Part shown: piece by piece, positions 52,546 through 61,821 of the stretch | How the letters are laid out: every line of letters starts with the position of its first letter | How positions within the stretch are numbered: position 1 is the first letter of the stretch | Assembly: GCF_030812215.1 (NCBI RefSeq) | Contig: NZ_JAUSSG010000011.1 | Span: 124,001 to 188,000, forward strand | DNA from: Variovorax boronicumulans | Lineage (GTDB): Bacteria > Pseudomonadota > Gammaproteobacteria > Burkholderiales > Burkholderiaceae_C | Length of the DNA stretch: 64,000 nucleotides | Direction: 5' to 3' | Notes under the pieces: model-generated | Told to the model about the DNA's origin: nothing | The model's input: the letters and a program-made list of their open reading frames with translations, nothing else | The model's database searches: none | Program-made: the position numbers and the translations under genes

Positions 52546-52980
52546 CTAGCTCACCTGCCAGGGCAGGCCACGCATTCGCTCGCGCTTTTCTTCTTCGTCG
52601 AAGTGCGCGAGCGAAGGCTTGACGAGGTCGCTGCGCGCCACGAGGCCGACCAGCGCAAGCGACTGCGCATCCTTCACGACCGGCAGCCGCTCGAGCCGGT
52701 GGCGCGCAAGGCGCGTGGCCACTGCGCGGCAGTTCTCGCCCGCGAGCGCGAACACCGGTGCCGCGCCTTCGCAGGCATCGCCCACCGTGCCGACGCTGAA
52801 CGCGGCGAACATCGCGCGGTCGGCCATGCCGATCACCGCATTGCCGCGCAGCACCGGGTAGGCGCGATGCACCTGGCCTTCGCCGAAATACTGCGCAAGC
52901 GCCTCGCCCACGGGCAGCGCGGCGTCGATGCTGCGCACCTCGCGCGTCATCACTTCCTCGACCGAATGGCGCTCCAGCAC
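52546..52980 (-). CDS. CBS domain protein (resembles the C-terminal part of ClC chloride channels)
   Basis: A 144-residue protein with two CBS motifs: HSVEEVMTREVRSIDAALPVGEAL at about 5-55 and RLERLPVVKDAQSLALVGLVARSDLVKP at about 92-125. The ending HFDEEEKRERMRGLPW is reminiscent of the tail of ClC-type chloride channels with C-terminal CBS pairs. No channel sequence precedes it; the frame stays open upstream but runs under the divergent GNAT gene. The only start is GTG at 52980. It may be a stand-alone nucleotide sensor or the remnant of a truncated channel gene. Confidence 0.65.
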   Translation of the reverse strand: MLERHSVEEVMTREVRSIDAALPVGEALAQYFGEGQVHRAYPVLRGNAVIGMADRAMFAAFSVGTVGDACEGAAPVFALAGENCRAVATRLARHRLERLPVVKDAQSLALVGLVARSDLVKPSLAHFDEEEKRERMRGLPWQVS

Positions 52981-53015
52981 AACATGGCGAAACCAGGCTG
53001 ACTCACAATCGCCGC

Positions 53016-53570
53016 ATGACCGCTCCGCTGATCGAATTCGACACCGACCGCCTGCGCCTGCGCCAATGGCGCGAGAGCGATCTCGCGCCCTTCGCCGCCA
53101 TGGCGGCCGACCCGCAGGTGATGGAATTCCTGCTGCCTTTGCCCACGCGCGCCGACAGCGATGCGTCGGCCAACCGCGCCAGTGCGCTCATCGCGAAGAA
53201 CGGCTGGGGTTTCTGGGCCGTCGAGCACAAGGCCACGGGCGAATTCATCGGCTTCACGGGGTTGAACGTGCCGCTGGCGACACTGCCGTTCTCACCGTGC
53301 GTCGAGATCGGCTGGCGCCTCGCGCGCCACACCTGGGGCCAGGGCTTCGCGACCGAGGCCGCGCGCGGCGCGCTGCAGGTCGGCTTCGAGCGGCTCGGCT
53401 TCGACGAGATCGTGGCCTTCACCGCGGCCGGCAACCTGCGCTCGGCCGCGGTGATGGAACGCATCGGCATGCACGAGGACGTGGCCGGTGCATTCGACCA
53501 TCCGTCCGTGCCCGCCGGAAGCCCGCTGCTTGCGCACCGGCTCTTCCGGATCCGCCGCCCGCAGCGCTGA
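53016..53570 (+). CDS. GNAT family N-acetyltransferase (RimJ/RimL type)
   Basis: A 184-residue acetyltransferase. LIEFDTDRLRLRQWRESDLAPFAAM is the RimJ/RimL start, and acetyl-CoA contacts lie in WRLARHTWGQGFATEAARGAL (Q/R-x-x-G-x-G/A). GNLRSAAVMERIGM is the last conserved block. Probably acetylates a protein N terminus or a small amine. Divergent from the CBS protein over 35 bp. Confidence 0.88.
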   Translation: MTAPLIEFDTDRLRLRQWRESDLAPFAAMAADPQVMEFLLPLPTRADSDASANRASALIAKNGWGFWAVEHKATGEFIGFTGLNVPLATLPFSPCVEIGWRLARHTWGQGFATEAARGALQVGFERLGFDEIVAFTAAGNLRSAAVMERIGMHEDVAGAFDHPSVPAGSPLLAHRLFRIRRPQR

Positions 53571-53585
53571 AGAAGCCGGCGCGAG

Positions 53586-54956
53586 TTACTGCGGCTTCGC
53601 GCGCGACACGCGCCACACCGCGTTGCCCACGTCGTCGGCCACCAGCAGCGCGCCGCTCTTGTCGAGCGCCACGCCCACCGGCCGGCCTTGTGCCTTTTCG
53701 TCGGCGGTGAGGAAGCCGGTGAGGATGTCCACCGGCGGCCCGCTCGGCCTGCCGCCGATGAAGGGCACGAACACCACCTTGTAGCCCGACTTGGGCTTGC
53801 GGTTCCACGAGCCGTGCTCGCCGATGAAGACGCCGCTCGCGAACTCCGGCGGCATGCCGCGCGCGTGCGAGAACACGAGGCCCAGCGGCGCGACGTGCGA
53901 GCCGAGCGCGTAGTCGGGCGCGATCGCCTTGGCCGCCATCTCGGGGTTCTGCGGCGTGACGCGCGCATCGACGATGCCGCCGTAGTAGGTCCAGGGCCAG
54001 CCGTAGAACGCGCCCTCCTTCACCGAGGTGAGGTAGTCGGGCACGAGGTCGCTGCCGATCTCGTCGCGCTCGTTCACCACGGTCCACAAGACGTTGGTGT
54101 CGGGGTCCCAGCCCATGCCATTGGGGTTGCGCAGGCCGCTCGCGAAGAGGCGCTTTTCACCGCTCTTGGCATCGACCTCCCAGATCGCGGCACGGCCCTC
54201 CTCGGCCGCGAGGCCGTTCTCGCCGATGTTGCTGTTGGAGCCGACGGTCACGTAGAGCTTGGTGCCGTCGGCATTGGCGATCACGTTCTTGGTCCAGTGG
54301 TGGTTGATGCCCGCGGGCAGTTGCGTGACCAGCGTGGGATTGGCCTTCACCGAGGTCTCGCCCTCGGTGTAGGGCACCTTCACGAGCGCATCGGCATTCG
54401 CGATGAAGAGCTCGTTGCCCACCAGCGCCATGCCGTAGGGCGACATCAGGTTGGTCATGAAGACCTGCCTGACCTCGGCCACGCCGTCGCCGTCGGCATC
54501 GCGCAGCAAGGTGATGCGGTTCGGGCTGGGCACGCCGGCACCGGCGCGGGCCATGACCTTGCCCATGACCCAGTTGCGGATCTTGGCGACCGGGCCGTCG
54601 TCGCTGCTGCCGCCGGGCTTGGGCGGCTTGTTGCTCTCGGCCACCAGCACGTCGCCGTTGGGCAGGGTGTAGACCCAGCGCGGGTGCTCGAGGCCGCGCG
54701 CCAGCGCCGTCACGCGCAGGCCTTCGGCGGGCGTGGGCGCGGCTGTGTCGGTCCAGCCGACGGCAGGTGCCACGTTGACAGTGGGAATCAAGGTCTTGTT
54801 CGGCTCGGCCAGCTGCGGGCGGGGGCCGGTCGTGGCCTCGGGTGCCAGCTTGGCGGCCTCGCCGCAGCCGGCGAGCAATGCGGCCGCGATGGCCAGGGCG
54901 GATAACTGCCAGATCGAAGCGCCCATGCGGGTGGGTGCTTGCTGCGGAGCTTTCAT
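53586..54956 (-). CDS. PQQ-type sugar dehydrogenase, lipoprotein (L-sorbosone dehydrogenase-like)
   Basis: A 456-residue exported beta-propeller protein. A lipoprotein signal ends in the lipobox LLAGC (cysteine near residue 28), so it should be anchored to a membrane facing the periplasm. The propeller has GLEHPRWVYTLPNGDVLVAES, VTVGSNSNIGENG, GLRNPNGMGWDP, NERDEIG and FIGEHGSWNR, typical of GSDH/sorbosone-dehydrogenase-type quinoproteins. Substrate unknown. The ATG at 54956 is chosen because it directly precedes the signal peptide. Confidence 0.87.
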   Translation of the reverse strand: MKAPQQAPTRMGASIWQLSALAIAAALLAGCGEAAKLAPEATTGPRPQLAEPNKTLIPTVNVAPAVGWTDTAAPTPAEGLRVTALARGLEHPRWVYTLPNGDVLVAESNKPPKPGGSSDDGPVAKIRNWVMGKVMARAGAGVPSPNRITLLRDADGDGVAEVRQVFMTNLMSPYGMALVGNELFIANADALVKVPYTEGETSVKANPTLVTQLPAGINHHWTKNVIANADGTKLYVTVGSNSNIGENGLAAEEGRAAIWEVDAKSGEKRLFASGLRNPNGMGWDPDTNVLWTVVNERDEIGSDLVPDYLTSVKEGAFYGWPWTYYGGIVDARVTPQNPEMAAKAIAPDYALGSHVAPLGLVFSHARGMPPEFASGVFIGEHGSWNRKPKSGYKVVFVPFIGGRPSGPPVDILTGFLTADEKAQGRPVGVALDKSGALLVADDVGNAVWRVSRAKPQ

Positions 54957-55086
54957 GCGTGATCCTTCGCGGCGGGGGCCGCATACCGGGCAGATCATCC
55001 ACTGGCGCCCGGCCCCGGGGTTGTCGGTCGTGGGCGCTTTCTGGCGTGGGCCCACCCCAATCGCGCATCGCCGCTACCATCGCCGC

Positions 55087-55845
55087 ATGACCGACGACCT
55101 GTTCCGTGCCGACGCCTACCTGCGCACCTGCGAAGCCCGCATCCTGCGCATCGACGAAGCCGGCATCGTGCTGGACCGCACGGTGTTCTATCCGCTGGGC
55201 GGCGGGCAGGCGGGAGACGCCGGCGTGCTGGCTTTGGCCGACGGCCGCGAAGTCGTCATTGCCGACACTCGCAAGGCCAAGAATGAAGAAGGCCAGCCCA
55301 CCCACGAATTCCTCCATGTGCCGGCGCCCGAACAGGCCGACCTGCTGACCGCGCTGAAGCCCGGCGACACCGTCACCGCCCGCCTCGACTGGGAGCGCCG
55401 CCACCGGCTGATGCGCTTTCACACCGCCTCCCACCTGCTGTGCCACCTGGTGCCCGTACCGGTGAACGGCTGCTCGATCACGCCCGACTACGCGCGCATC
55501 GACTTCCACATGACCGATCCGCTCGACAAGGAAGCGCTTACCGCCGGCCTCGCCCGCCTGGTCGAGGCGGCGCATCCGCTGACCGTGGGTGCCATCACCG
55601 ACGAGGAGCTCGATGCGAACCCGGCCCTCGTCAAGAGCATGAGCGTGCAGCCGCCGCGCGGCACGGGCACGGTACGCACCATCCGCATCGGTGGCGAAGG
55701 CGACGCGCAGATCGACTTCCAGCCCTGCGGCGGCACGCATGTTGCGAACACCTCGGAAATCGGCGCCGTGCTCGTCACCAAGATCGAGAAAAAGAGTGCC
55801 AACAGCCGGCGCGTGGTGCTGGGCTGGGCGACCGCCGCGGCCTGA
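55087..55845 (+). CDS. Alanyl-tRNA editing protein (AlaX type)
   Basis: A 252-residue free-standing editing domain. Zinc ligands are in RFHTASHLLCH (HxxxH) and DFQPCGGTHVANTSEIG (CxxxH). The N-terminal glycine-rich YPLGGGQAGD is also conserved. It hydrolyses Ser-tRNA(Ala) or similar mischarged tRNA. Divergent from the sugar dehydrogenase. Confidence 0.9.
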   Translation: MTDDLFRADAYLRTCEARILRIDEAGIVLDRTVFYPLGGGQAGDAGVLALADGREVVIADTRKAKNEEGQPTHEFLHVPAPEQADLLTALKPGDTVTARLDWERRHRLMRFHTASHLLCHLVPVPVNGCSITPDYARIDFHMTDPLDKEALTAGLARLVEAAHPLTVGAITDEELDANPALVKSMSVQPPRGTGTVRTIRIGGEGDAQIDFQPCGGTHVANTSEIGAVLVTKIEKKSANSRRVVLGWATAAA

Positions 55846-55890
55846 CGAGAACCCGGAACTTCGCCTCGCCCTATTGCTCCGACTGACGGC

Positions 55891-58113
55891 ATGATCTTTT
55901 CGCGCATCCATTTCGCTACGCTTCTGATAGCAATTTCCGCAGCCAGCATGCCGGCTGCGGCGCAATTGGCTTCCAAGACCGGGGCCGTCGTCACCACCCC
56001 CCATGTGCGCGCCGAACTGGTCGCCCACGCGCCCGATGGCGTCACGCCCGGCGCACAGGCCTGGGTCGGCCTGCAGATCACGCACCAGCCCGAGTGGCAC
56101 ACCTACTGGAAGAACGCCGGCGATTCGGGCCTGCCCACCGAACTGACGTGGACGCTGCCCGCCGGCGTTTCGACCGGCGAGATCGCCTGGCCGGTCCCGA
56201 AGAAGATTCCGGTCGGCAACCTCGCCAACTACGGCTACGAGAACACCGTGCTGCTGCCGGTGCCGCTGGAGGTGTCGACGCTCTACAAGCCACCGATGGC
56301 GCTCGCCGGCGGCACGCCCGCGATGGACGTGAAGCTCAAGGCCTCCTGGCTGGTCTGCCGCAAGGAGTGCATCCCCGAAGAGGGCGAATTCACCCTCTCG
56401 CTGCCGCTGCAGGGCTCGACCGCGCTGCACAAGGCCGAGTTCGATGCCGCACATGCCGCCCAGCCCCAGCCGCTGGCCAAACCGGGCGGCATCGAGGTCA
56501 ATGGCAACAACCTGCAAGTCAGGCTCGAAGGCCTGCCGGCCGCCGTGCAGGGCAAGACGCTCGCCTTCTTCCCCGAAACGCCCGAGGTGATCCGCACCGC
56601 GGCCGTCTCCGGCAAGGACTGGACGCAAAGCTGGCAAGGCGACACCTGGACCGCGACGATGCCGCTGGCCGACCAGCGCAGCGCGAGCCCCACGGTGATG
56701 CCGGTGGTGGTCGCACTCGCCGAGGCCGACCGCCAGCCGGGCCAGCCGGTGGCGTGGCGCGCGGAAGCGCCGGTCACGGGCACCTGGCCCGCCGTCGCCA
56801 CGCCGGGGCGCGCCGAGGTGTCGCCCGCACTGCAGGCCGCGCTCGCTGCCAATGCCGCGAACGCCGCAGCCAGTTCCACCACCGACCTGCCGGCCCAGCC
56901 CACCGGCACCTTCGCCATGGCATTGTTGGGCGCGCTGCTCGGCGGCCTGCTGCTGAACCTCATGCCCTGCGTGTTCCCGATCCTCGCGATCAAGGTGCTG
57001 GGCTTCGCGCGGCAGGCCGGCAACGCCAGCGCGCACCGCAAGGCGGGCCTCGCGTACACGGGCGGCGTGATGCTGTCGTTCCTCGCGCTCGGCGGCGCCA
57101 TGCTCGCGCTGCGCGCGGCCGGTGCGCAGCTCGGCTGGGGCTTCCAGCTGCAGTCGCCCGGCGTGGTGGCGGCATTGGCGGCGCTCTTCACGCTGATCGG
57201 CCTCAACCTCGTGGGCGTGTTCGAGTTCGGCCACGCGGTGCCGTCGTCGATGTGCACCGCGCAGGCCAAGCACCCGCTGGCCAACGACTTCCTCTCGGGC
57301 GTGCTCGCCGTGGTGATCGCCTCGCCCTGCACCGCGCCGTTCATGGGCGCCTCGCTCGGCTTCGCGATCGGCCTGCCGGCCGCGCAGGCGCTGCTGCTCT
57401 TCGTGGCGCTCGGCCTCGGGCTCGCGCTGCCTTACCTCGTGGCCGGCTTCGTGCCCGCCGTCGCGCACCTGCTGCCCAAGCCGGGTCCGTGGATGGGCAC
57501 GCTGCGCCGCCTGCTGGCCTTCCCGATGTTCGCCACGGTGGCATGGCTGGTGTGGATCCTCGGCCAGCAAAGCGGCATCGACGGCGCGGGCACGCTGCTT
57601 GCGCTGCTGGTGTGCCTCGCGGCCATCGTCTGGGCGTTCACGCTGCGCGGCCGCACGCGCCTCGTGATTGCCACCGTGCTGATCGCCTTCACCGCGGTGC
57701 TGACCGGCGCCATCGGCCGCAACCTGCTGCAGGTCGTGGAGCCGGCCAAGCTGGCTGCAGCAAGCACCGCGAACCAGCGCTGGCAACCGTGGTCGGCCGA
57801 GCGCGTGAGTGAACTCTCCAGCGCCGGCCAACCGGTGTTCATCGACTTCACCGCCGCCTGGTGCGTGACCTGCCAGTACAACAAGAAGCGCACGCTGGCC
57901 GATGCCGAGGTGCTCGCCGATTTCGATGCCAAGAAGGTCGCGATGCTGCGTGCCGACTGGACCCGCCGCGACCCCGCCATCACCGCCGCGCTCACCGCGC
58001 TCGGCCGCAGCGGCGTGCCGGTCTACGTGCTGCAGGCGCCGGGCAAGGCACCGGTCGTGCTGACGGAAATTTTGGGTAAGGACGAGGTCCGCGCTGCACT
58101 CGCCGCGCTTTGA
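55891..58113 (+). CDS. DsbD/ScsB-like thiol:disulfide interchange protein
   Basis: A 740-residue inner-membrane electron transporter. Signal peptide 1-25; a periplasmic alpha domain (about 30-300) with a CRKEC cysteine pair; an eight-helix core (about 345-600) with the two transport cysteines in NLMPCVFPILAIKVLG and ASPCTAPFMGASLG; and a C-terminal thioredoxin domain with WCVTC (FTAAWCVTCQYNKK). It passes electrons from cytoplasmic thioredoxin to periplasmic partners. The large N-terminal domain is closer to ScsB than to E. coli DsbD. The redoxin that follows is a probable partner. Confidence 0.9.
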   Translation: MIFSRIHFATLLIAISAASMPAAAQLASKTGAVVTTPHVRAELVAHAPDGVTPGAQAWVGLQITHQPEWHTYWKNAGDSGLPTELTWTLPAGVSTGEIAWPVPKKIPVGNLANYGYENTVLLPVPLEVSTLYKPPMALAGGTPAMDVKLKASWLVCRKECIPEEGEFTLSLPLQGSTALHKAEFDAAHAAQPQPLAKPGGIEVNGNNLQVRLEGLPAAVQGKTLAFFPETPEVIRTAAVSGKDWTQSWQGDTWTATMPLADQRSASPTVMPVVVALAEADRQPGQPVAWRAEAPVTGTWPAVATPGRAEVSPALQAALAANAANAAASSTTDLPAQPTGTFAMALLGALLGGLLLNLMPCVFPILAIKVLGFARQAGNASAHRKAGLAYTGGVMLSFLALGGAMLALRAAGAQLGWGFQLQSPGVVAALAALFTLIGLNLVGVFEFGHAVPSSMCTAQAKHPLANDFLSGVLAVVIASPCTAPFMGASLGFAIGLPAAQALLLFVALGLGLALPYLVAGFVPAVAHLLPKPGPWMGTLRRLLAFPMFATVAWLVWILGQQSGIDGAGTLLALLVCLAAIVWAFTLRGRTRLVIATVLIAFTAVLTGAIGRNLLQVVEPAKLAAASTANQRWQPWSAERVSELSSAGQPVFIDFTAAWCVTCQYNKKRTLADAEVLADFDAKKVAMLRADWTRRDPAITAALTALGRSGVPVYVLQAPGKAPVVLTEILGKDEVRAALAAL

Positions 58114-58121
58114 CCACCTGC

Positions 58122-58138
58122 GTGACATGGGTTGTCAC
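58122..58138. promoter_or_regulatory. Palindrome between the DsbD-like and redoxin genes
   Basis: GTGACA-TGGGT-TGTCAC, a perfect 6-bp dyad, nine bases after the DsbD-like stop and 52 before the redoxin start. Could be an operator or a weak terminator; no T-run follows. Confidence 0.35.
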
Positions 58139-58189
58139 ATGCACTTGAAGAAACGGTTCTAAGCTGCAGTTGTTGTTTGGAATTTTCTA

Positions 58190-58900
58190 ATGGAGCTCAA
58201 GCTGGCCATGTCTCTCTCGCCAACCTCCGACTCGCGTTCCCTTCGTGCCGCGCGCCATGCCCGCGCCGCCCTGAGCCGAGCCTCCCGCCGTGCCGTCGTC
58301 GCCGCCGCTGTCGCACTCGGCGGGGCCTTCCTGATGGGCACCAACGCCTTTGCCGCACCGGCCGTGGGCCAGAAGGCGCCCGACTTCGTTGCCGTCGACA
58401 CCACCGGCGCCAAGCACAAGCTCTCGGACTTCGCCGGCAAGTTCGTCGTGCTCGAATGGACCAACCCCGGCTGCCCTTTCGTGCGCAAGCACTACGGCAG
58501 CGGCAACATGCCCGCCACGCAAAAGGCCGCGACCGACAAGGGCGTGGTGTGGCTGGCCATCAATTCCACCGAGCGCGCTGCGAGCGACTACCTGAAGGCC
58601 GACGCGCTCGATGCCTGGATGAAGTCGCAATCGGCCGCGCCCACCGCGGTGCTGATGGACGAGGACGGCGTCATCGGACAGGTCTACGGCGCGCGCACCA
58701 CGCCGCACATCTTCATCATCGATCCCAAGGGCGTGCTGGTGTATGCGGGCGGCATCGACAGCATCGCATCGGCGCGCGCGGACGACATCAAGACCGCGAC
58801 CAACTACGTGAACCAGGCGCTGGGCGAAGCCTTCGGCGGCAAGCCGATTTCGGCGGCCACGACGCGGCCCTACGGCTGCTCGATCAAGTACAAAGCCTGA
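58190..58900 (+). CDS. Exported redoxin / thioredoxin-like protein (AhpC/TSA family)
   Basis: A 236-residue protein. A long basic, alanine-rich export signal ends near the ANAFAAP site (about residue 60). The redoxin domain follows (VGQKAPDFVAVDTTGAKHKLSDFAGKF), with a single peroxidatic-type cysteine in NPGCPFVRKHY and a further cysteine at the very C terminus (RPYGCSIKYK). The latter could resolve the first, as in one-domain peroxiredoxins. Lying behind a ScsB-like transporter, it probably acts in periplasmic peroxide or thiol chemistry. ATG at 58190; a second ATG at residue 7 is possible. Confidence 0.83.
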   Translation: MELKLAMSLSPTSDSRSLRAARHARAALSRASRRAVVAAAVALGGAFLMGTNAFAAPAVGQKAPDFVAVDTTGAKHKLSDFAGKFVVLEWTNPGCPFVRKHYGSGNMPATQKAATDKGVVWLAINSTERAASDYLKADALDAWMKSQSAAPTAVLMDEDGVIGQVYGARTTPHIFIIDPKGVLVYAGGIDSIASARADDIKTATNYVNQALGEAFGGKPISAATTRPYGCSIKYKA

Positions 58901-58926
58901 CGCGCACGCAAGCAAGCACGCGCGTC

Positions 58927-58971
58927 GTCACTCTGCGAGTGACAGCTACCTGACTCCCGCGGTCAGGTAGC
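58927..58971. terminator. Two tandem hairpins after the redoxin gene
   Basis: GTCACT-CTGCG-AGTGAC (58927-58943) is followed directly by GCTACCTGAC-TCCCGCG-GTCAGGTAGC (58945-58971), stems of 6 and 10 bp. Position after a stop suggests a terminator or transcript-end structure, though no T-run follows. Confidence 0.5.
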
Positions 58972-59027
58972 GGTCGGGGAGCCCGGCCTACCCTTGGCGG
59001 ACACACATCGCCCAAGGGGACAACAAG

Positions 59028-60371
59028 ATGAATCCTGCGCCTTCCGCTGCGCAACAAGGCGCGGTCGCCCGCCCTTCCTCCACCACGGCTTCCTCCTCGA
59101 AATTCGCCACCGTCCTGCGCGTGACCGGCGGCAACTTCATGGAGATGTTCGACTTCTTCCTGTTCGGCTTCTACGCCACGCAGATCTCGAAGGCGTTCTT
59201 CCCCGCGGGCAACGAGTTCGCCTCGCTGATGCTCACCTTCATGACCTTCGGCGCGGGCTTCCTGATGCGTCCGCTGGGCGCGATCTTTCTCGGCGCGTAT
59301 GTCGACCGCGTCGGCCGCCGCAAGGGCCTGATCGTCACGCTCGCGCTCATGGCGCTGGGCACGCTGCTCATTGCCTGCGTGCCGGCCTACGCGACCATCG
59401 GCGCCATCGCGCCGCTCCTGGTGCTCATCGGCCGGCTGCTGCAGGGCTTCTCTGCGGGCGTGGAGCTGGGGGGCGTGTCGGTGTATCTCTCGGAGATGGC
59501 CACGCCGGGCCGCAAGGGCTTCTACGTGAGCTGGCAGTCGGCCAGCCAGCAGGTGGCCATCGTCGTGGCGGCTGCGCTCGGCTACTGGCTCAACGTGACC
59601 TTCACCTCGCAGGAGATCGGCGACTTCTACTGGCGCGTGCCCTTCTTCGTCGGCTGCCTGATCGTGCCGGTGCTGTTCGTCATCCGCCGCTCGCTGCAGG
59701 AGACCGAGGAGTTCATGGCGCGCAAGCACCGCCCCGATGCGCGCGAGATCTTCCAGTCGATGGTCGCCAACTGGGGCCTCGTCATCGCGGGGATGATGCT
59801 GGTGTCGATGACCACCGTGTCGTTCTACCTGATCACGGTCTACACGCCGACCTTCGGCAAGTCGGTGCTGCACCTGAGCACGACCGATGCGCTCATCGTC
59901 ACGCTGTGCGTGGCGATCTCGAACTTCATCTGGCTGCCGATCATGGGCGCGCTCTCGGACCGCGTGGGGCGCAAGCCGCTCTTGATCCTGTTCACCGTGC
60001 TGACCATCCTCACCGCGTACCCGTCGCTCAAGTGGCTGGTGGGCGCACCGAGCTTCGCGCGCATGCTCGAAGTGGAACTGTGGCTGTCGTTCCTCTATGC
60101 GAGCTACAACGGCGCGATGGTGGTGGCGCTCACCGAGGTGATGCCGGTGAACGTGCGCACGGCAGGCTTCTCGCTGGCCTACAGCCTGGCGACGGCGCTG
60201 TTCGGCGGCTTCACGCCGGCCATCGCGACCGGGCTGATCGAGATGACCGGTGACAAGGGCGCGCCGGGGTTGTGGATGACGGCAGCCGCCATCTGCGGGC
60301 TGATCGCCACGCTGGTGCTCTACCGGCGCAACGTGAGCCCGGCGGATTCGCGACGCGTGCCGGTGGTCTGA
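59028..60371 (+). CDS. MFS transporter, citrate/tricarballylate:proton symporter type
   Basis: A 447-residue MFS protein with twelve predicted helices. It has the metabolite:H+ symporter family opening GGNFMEMFDFFLFGFYATQI, the loop 2-3 motif GAYVDRVGRRKG, RLLQGFSAGVELGG, and the second-half equivalent SDRVGRKPLL. This is the CitA/TcuC-like branch, so citrate or another tricarboxylate is the likely substrate. No catabolic neighbour is present; hemE follows. Confidence 0.88.
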   Translation: MNPAPSAAQQGAVARPSSTTASSSKFATVLRVTGGNFMEMFDFFLFGFYATQISKAFFPAGNEFASLMLTFMTFGAGFLMRPLGAIFLGAYVDRVGRRKGLIVTLALMALGTLLIACVPAYATIGAIAPLLVLIGRLLQGFSAGVELGGVSVYLSEMATPGRKGFYVSWQSASQQVAIVVAAALGYWLNVTFTSQEIGDFYWRVPFFVGCLIVPVLFVIRRSLQETEEFMARKHRPDAREIFQSMVANWGLVIAGMMLVSMTTVSFYLITVYTPTFGKSVLHLSTTDALIVTLCVAISNFIWLPIMGALSDRVGRKPLLILFTVLTILTAYPSLKWLVGAPSFARMLEVELWLSFLYASYNGAMVVALTEVMPVNVRTAGFSLAYSLATALFGGFTPAIATGLIEMTGDKGAPGLWMTAAAICGLIATLVLYRRNVSPADSRRVPVV

Positions 60372-60415
60372 GCAGATCCCGGTCCGCGGGCGCGAGCCCC
60401 TGCGACAATTGGGAA

Positions 60416-61525
60416 ATGCCTTTCGCCCCACTGCAAAACGACACTTTCCTGCGAGCCTGCTGGCGCCAGGCCACCGATCACACGCCCGTCTGGCTGATGC
60501 GCCAGGCCGGCCGCTACCTCCCGGAGTACGTCGCCACGCGCGCCAAGGCCGGCAGCTTCATGGGGCTGGCGACCAACACCGACTACGCCACCGAAGTCAC
60601 ACTCCAGCCGCTCGCGCGCTATCCGCTGGACGCGGCCATTCTTTTCTCCGACATCCTCACCGTGCCCGACGCCATGGGCCTGGGCCTGTCGTTCGAGGCC
60701 GGCGAAGGCCCGCGCTTCGCCCGCCCGGTGCGCGACGAGGCGGCCGTGGCCGCGCTCGAAGTGCCCGACATGCAAAAGCTGCGCTATGTGTTCGACGCCG
60801 TGGCCTCGATCCGCAAGGCGCTCGACGGGCGGGTGCCGCTGATCGGCTTCTCGGGGAGCCCGTGGACGCTGGCCTGCTACATGGTCGAAGGTGCGGGCTC
60901 CAGCGACTACCGGCTCGTGAAGAGCATGCTCTACGGCCGCCCCGACCTGATGCACCGCATCCTCGCGGTGAACGCCGATTCGGTCGCCACCTATCTCAAT
61001 GCGCAGATCGACGCGGGCGCGCAGGCCGTGATGGTCTTCGACAGCTGGGGCGGCGTGCTGGCCGACGGCGCCTTCCAGGAATTCAGCCTCGCCTACACGG
61101 CCCGCGTGCTCGCGGGCCTCAAGCGCACCGGCGCCGACGGCCAGCCCGTGCCGCGCATCGTGTTCACCAAGGGCGGCGGCCTGTGGCTGGAGGCCATGCG
61201 CGCGCTCGACTGCGAAGTGCTCGGCGTGGACTGGACCGTGAACCTCGCCACCGCGCGCCGCCAGATTGCCGAAGGCACCGACGGCAAGGCCAAGGCGCTG
61301 CAGGGCAACATCGACCCGAACGTGCTGTTCGCGCCGCCCGCGCAGATCGAAGCCGAGGTGGCCAAGGTGCTGCAGGCTTTCGGCAAGCCGCACGCCGACC
61401 GCAACGCACCAGGGCCGACGCACATCTTCAACCTGGGCCACGGCATCAGCCAGTTCACGCCGCCCGACCATGTGGCGGCGCTGGTCGACGCGGTCCACAC
61501 GCAGTCGCGCGCCCTGCGCGGTTGA
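60416..61525 (+). CDS. hemE: Uroporphyrinogen decarboxylase
   Basis: A 369-residue haem-pathway enzyme. Diagnostic motifs are TPVWLMRQAGRYLPEY (substrate-binding arginines), ILFSDILTVPDAMGL, GFSGSPWTLACYMVEG, VFDSWGGVLA and NLGHGISQFTPPDHVAAL near the C terminus. It removes four carboxyl groups to make coproporphyrinogen III. The ATG at 60416 matches the conserved N terminus. hemE beside priA is a known arrangement in Burkholderiales. Confidence 0.97.
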   Translation: MPFAPLQNDTFLRACWRQATDHTPVWLMRQAGRYLPEYVATRAKAGSFMGLATNTDYATEVTLQPLARYPLDAAILFSDILTVPDAMGLGLSFEAGEGPRFARPVRDEAAVAALEVPDMQKLRYVFDAVASIRKALDGRVPLIGFSGSPWTLACYMVEGAGSSDYRLVKSMLYGRPDLMHRILAVNADSVATYLNAQIDAGAQAVMVFDSWGGVLADGAFQEFSLAYTARVLAGLKRTGADGQPVPRIVFTKGGGLWLEAMRALDCEVLGVDWTVNLATARRQIAEGTDGKAKALQGNIDPNVLFAPPAQIEAEVAKVLQAFGKPHADRNAPGPTHIFNLGHGISQFTPPDHVAALVDAVHTQSRALRG

Positions 61526-61625
61526 AACTGTGACGGCGGGGCGGGTCACGCGAACGCGCGGGACGCCCCAGGAAAATCGCTCCGAATCCGTTTGTCAAGC
61601 CCAAAAACGGTCTAGGAGGCCCGAC

Positions 61626-61634
61626 TTATGCACA
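61626..61634 (+). promoter_or_regulatory. DnaA box (TTATGCACA)
   Basis: Fits the DnaA consensus TTWTNCACA. Same orientation as the box at 61813. Confidence 0.5.
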
Positions 61635-61812
61635 AAACGCGTGTTGCACTGCGCAAGATTATCTGAGGCACCGCCTTCTTTGCTCCCAAACCAATAGCAC
61701 GCGTAAGTTGTTGATTTATATAGGATTTGAACTTTGCTTTTTTTTGGGGCAATCCAGCCAGAGCCTTGATTTTCAAGGCTCCCCAGCGTGTCGAGCCCTG
61801 TTGTCAACAAAG

Positions 61813-61821
61813 TTATCCACA
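61813..61821 (+). promoter_or_regulatory. DnaA box (TTATCCACA)
   Basis: Exact match to the strongest DnaA-binding sequence TTATCCACA, within CAACAAAGTTATCCACAG, a context familiar from betaproteobacterial replication origins. Confidence 0.6.

Noticed and set aside
54157..58128. Very long open frame on the minus strand opposite the DsbD-like, AlaX and sugar-dehydrogenase genes
   Set aside because: Composition is rich in Arg, His, Ala and Gly with no domain, and it lies fully antisense to three well-supported genes; it is a by-product of GC-rich codon use.
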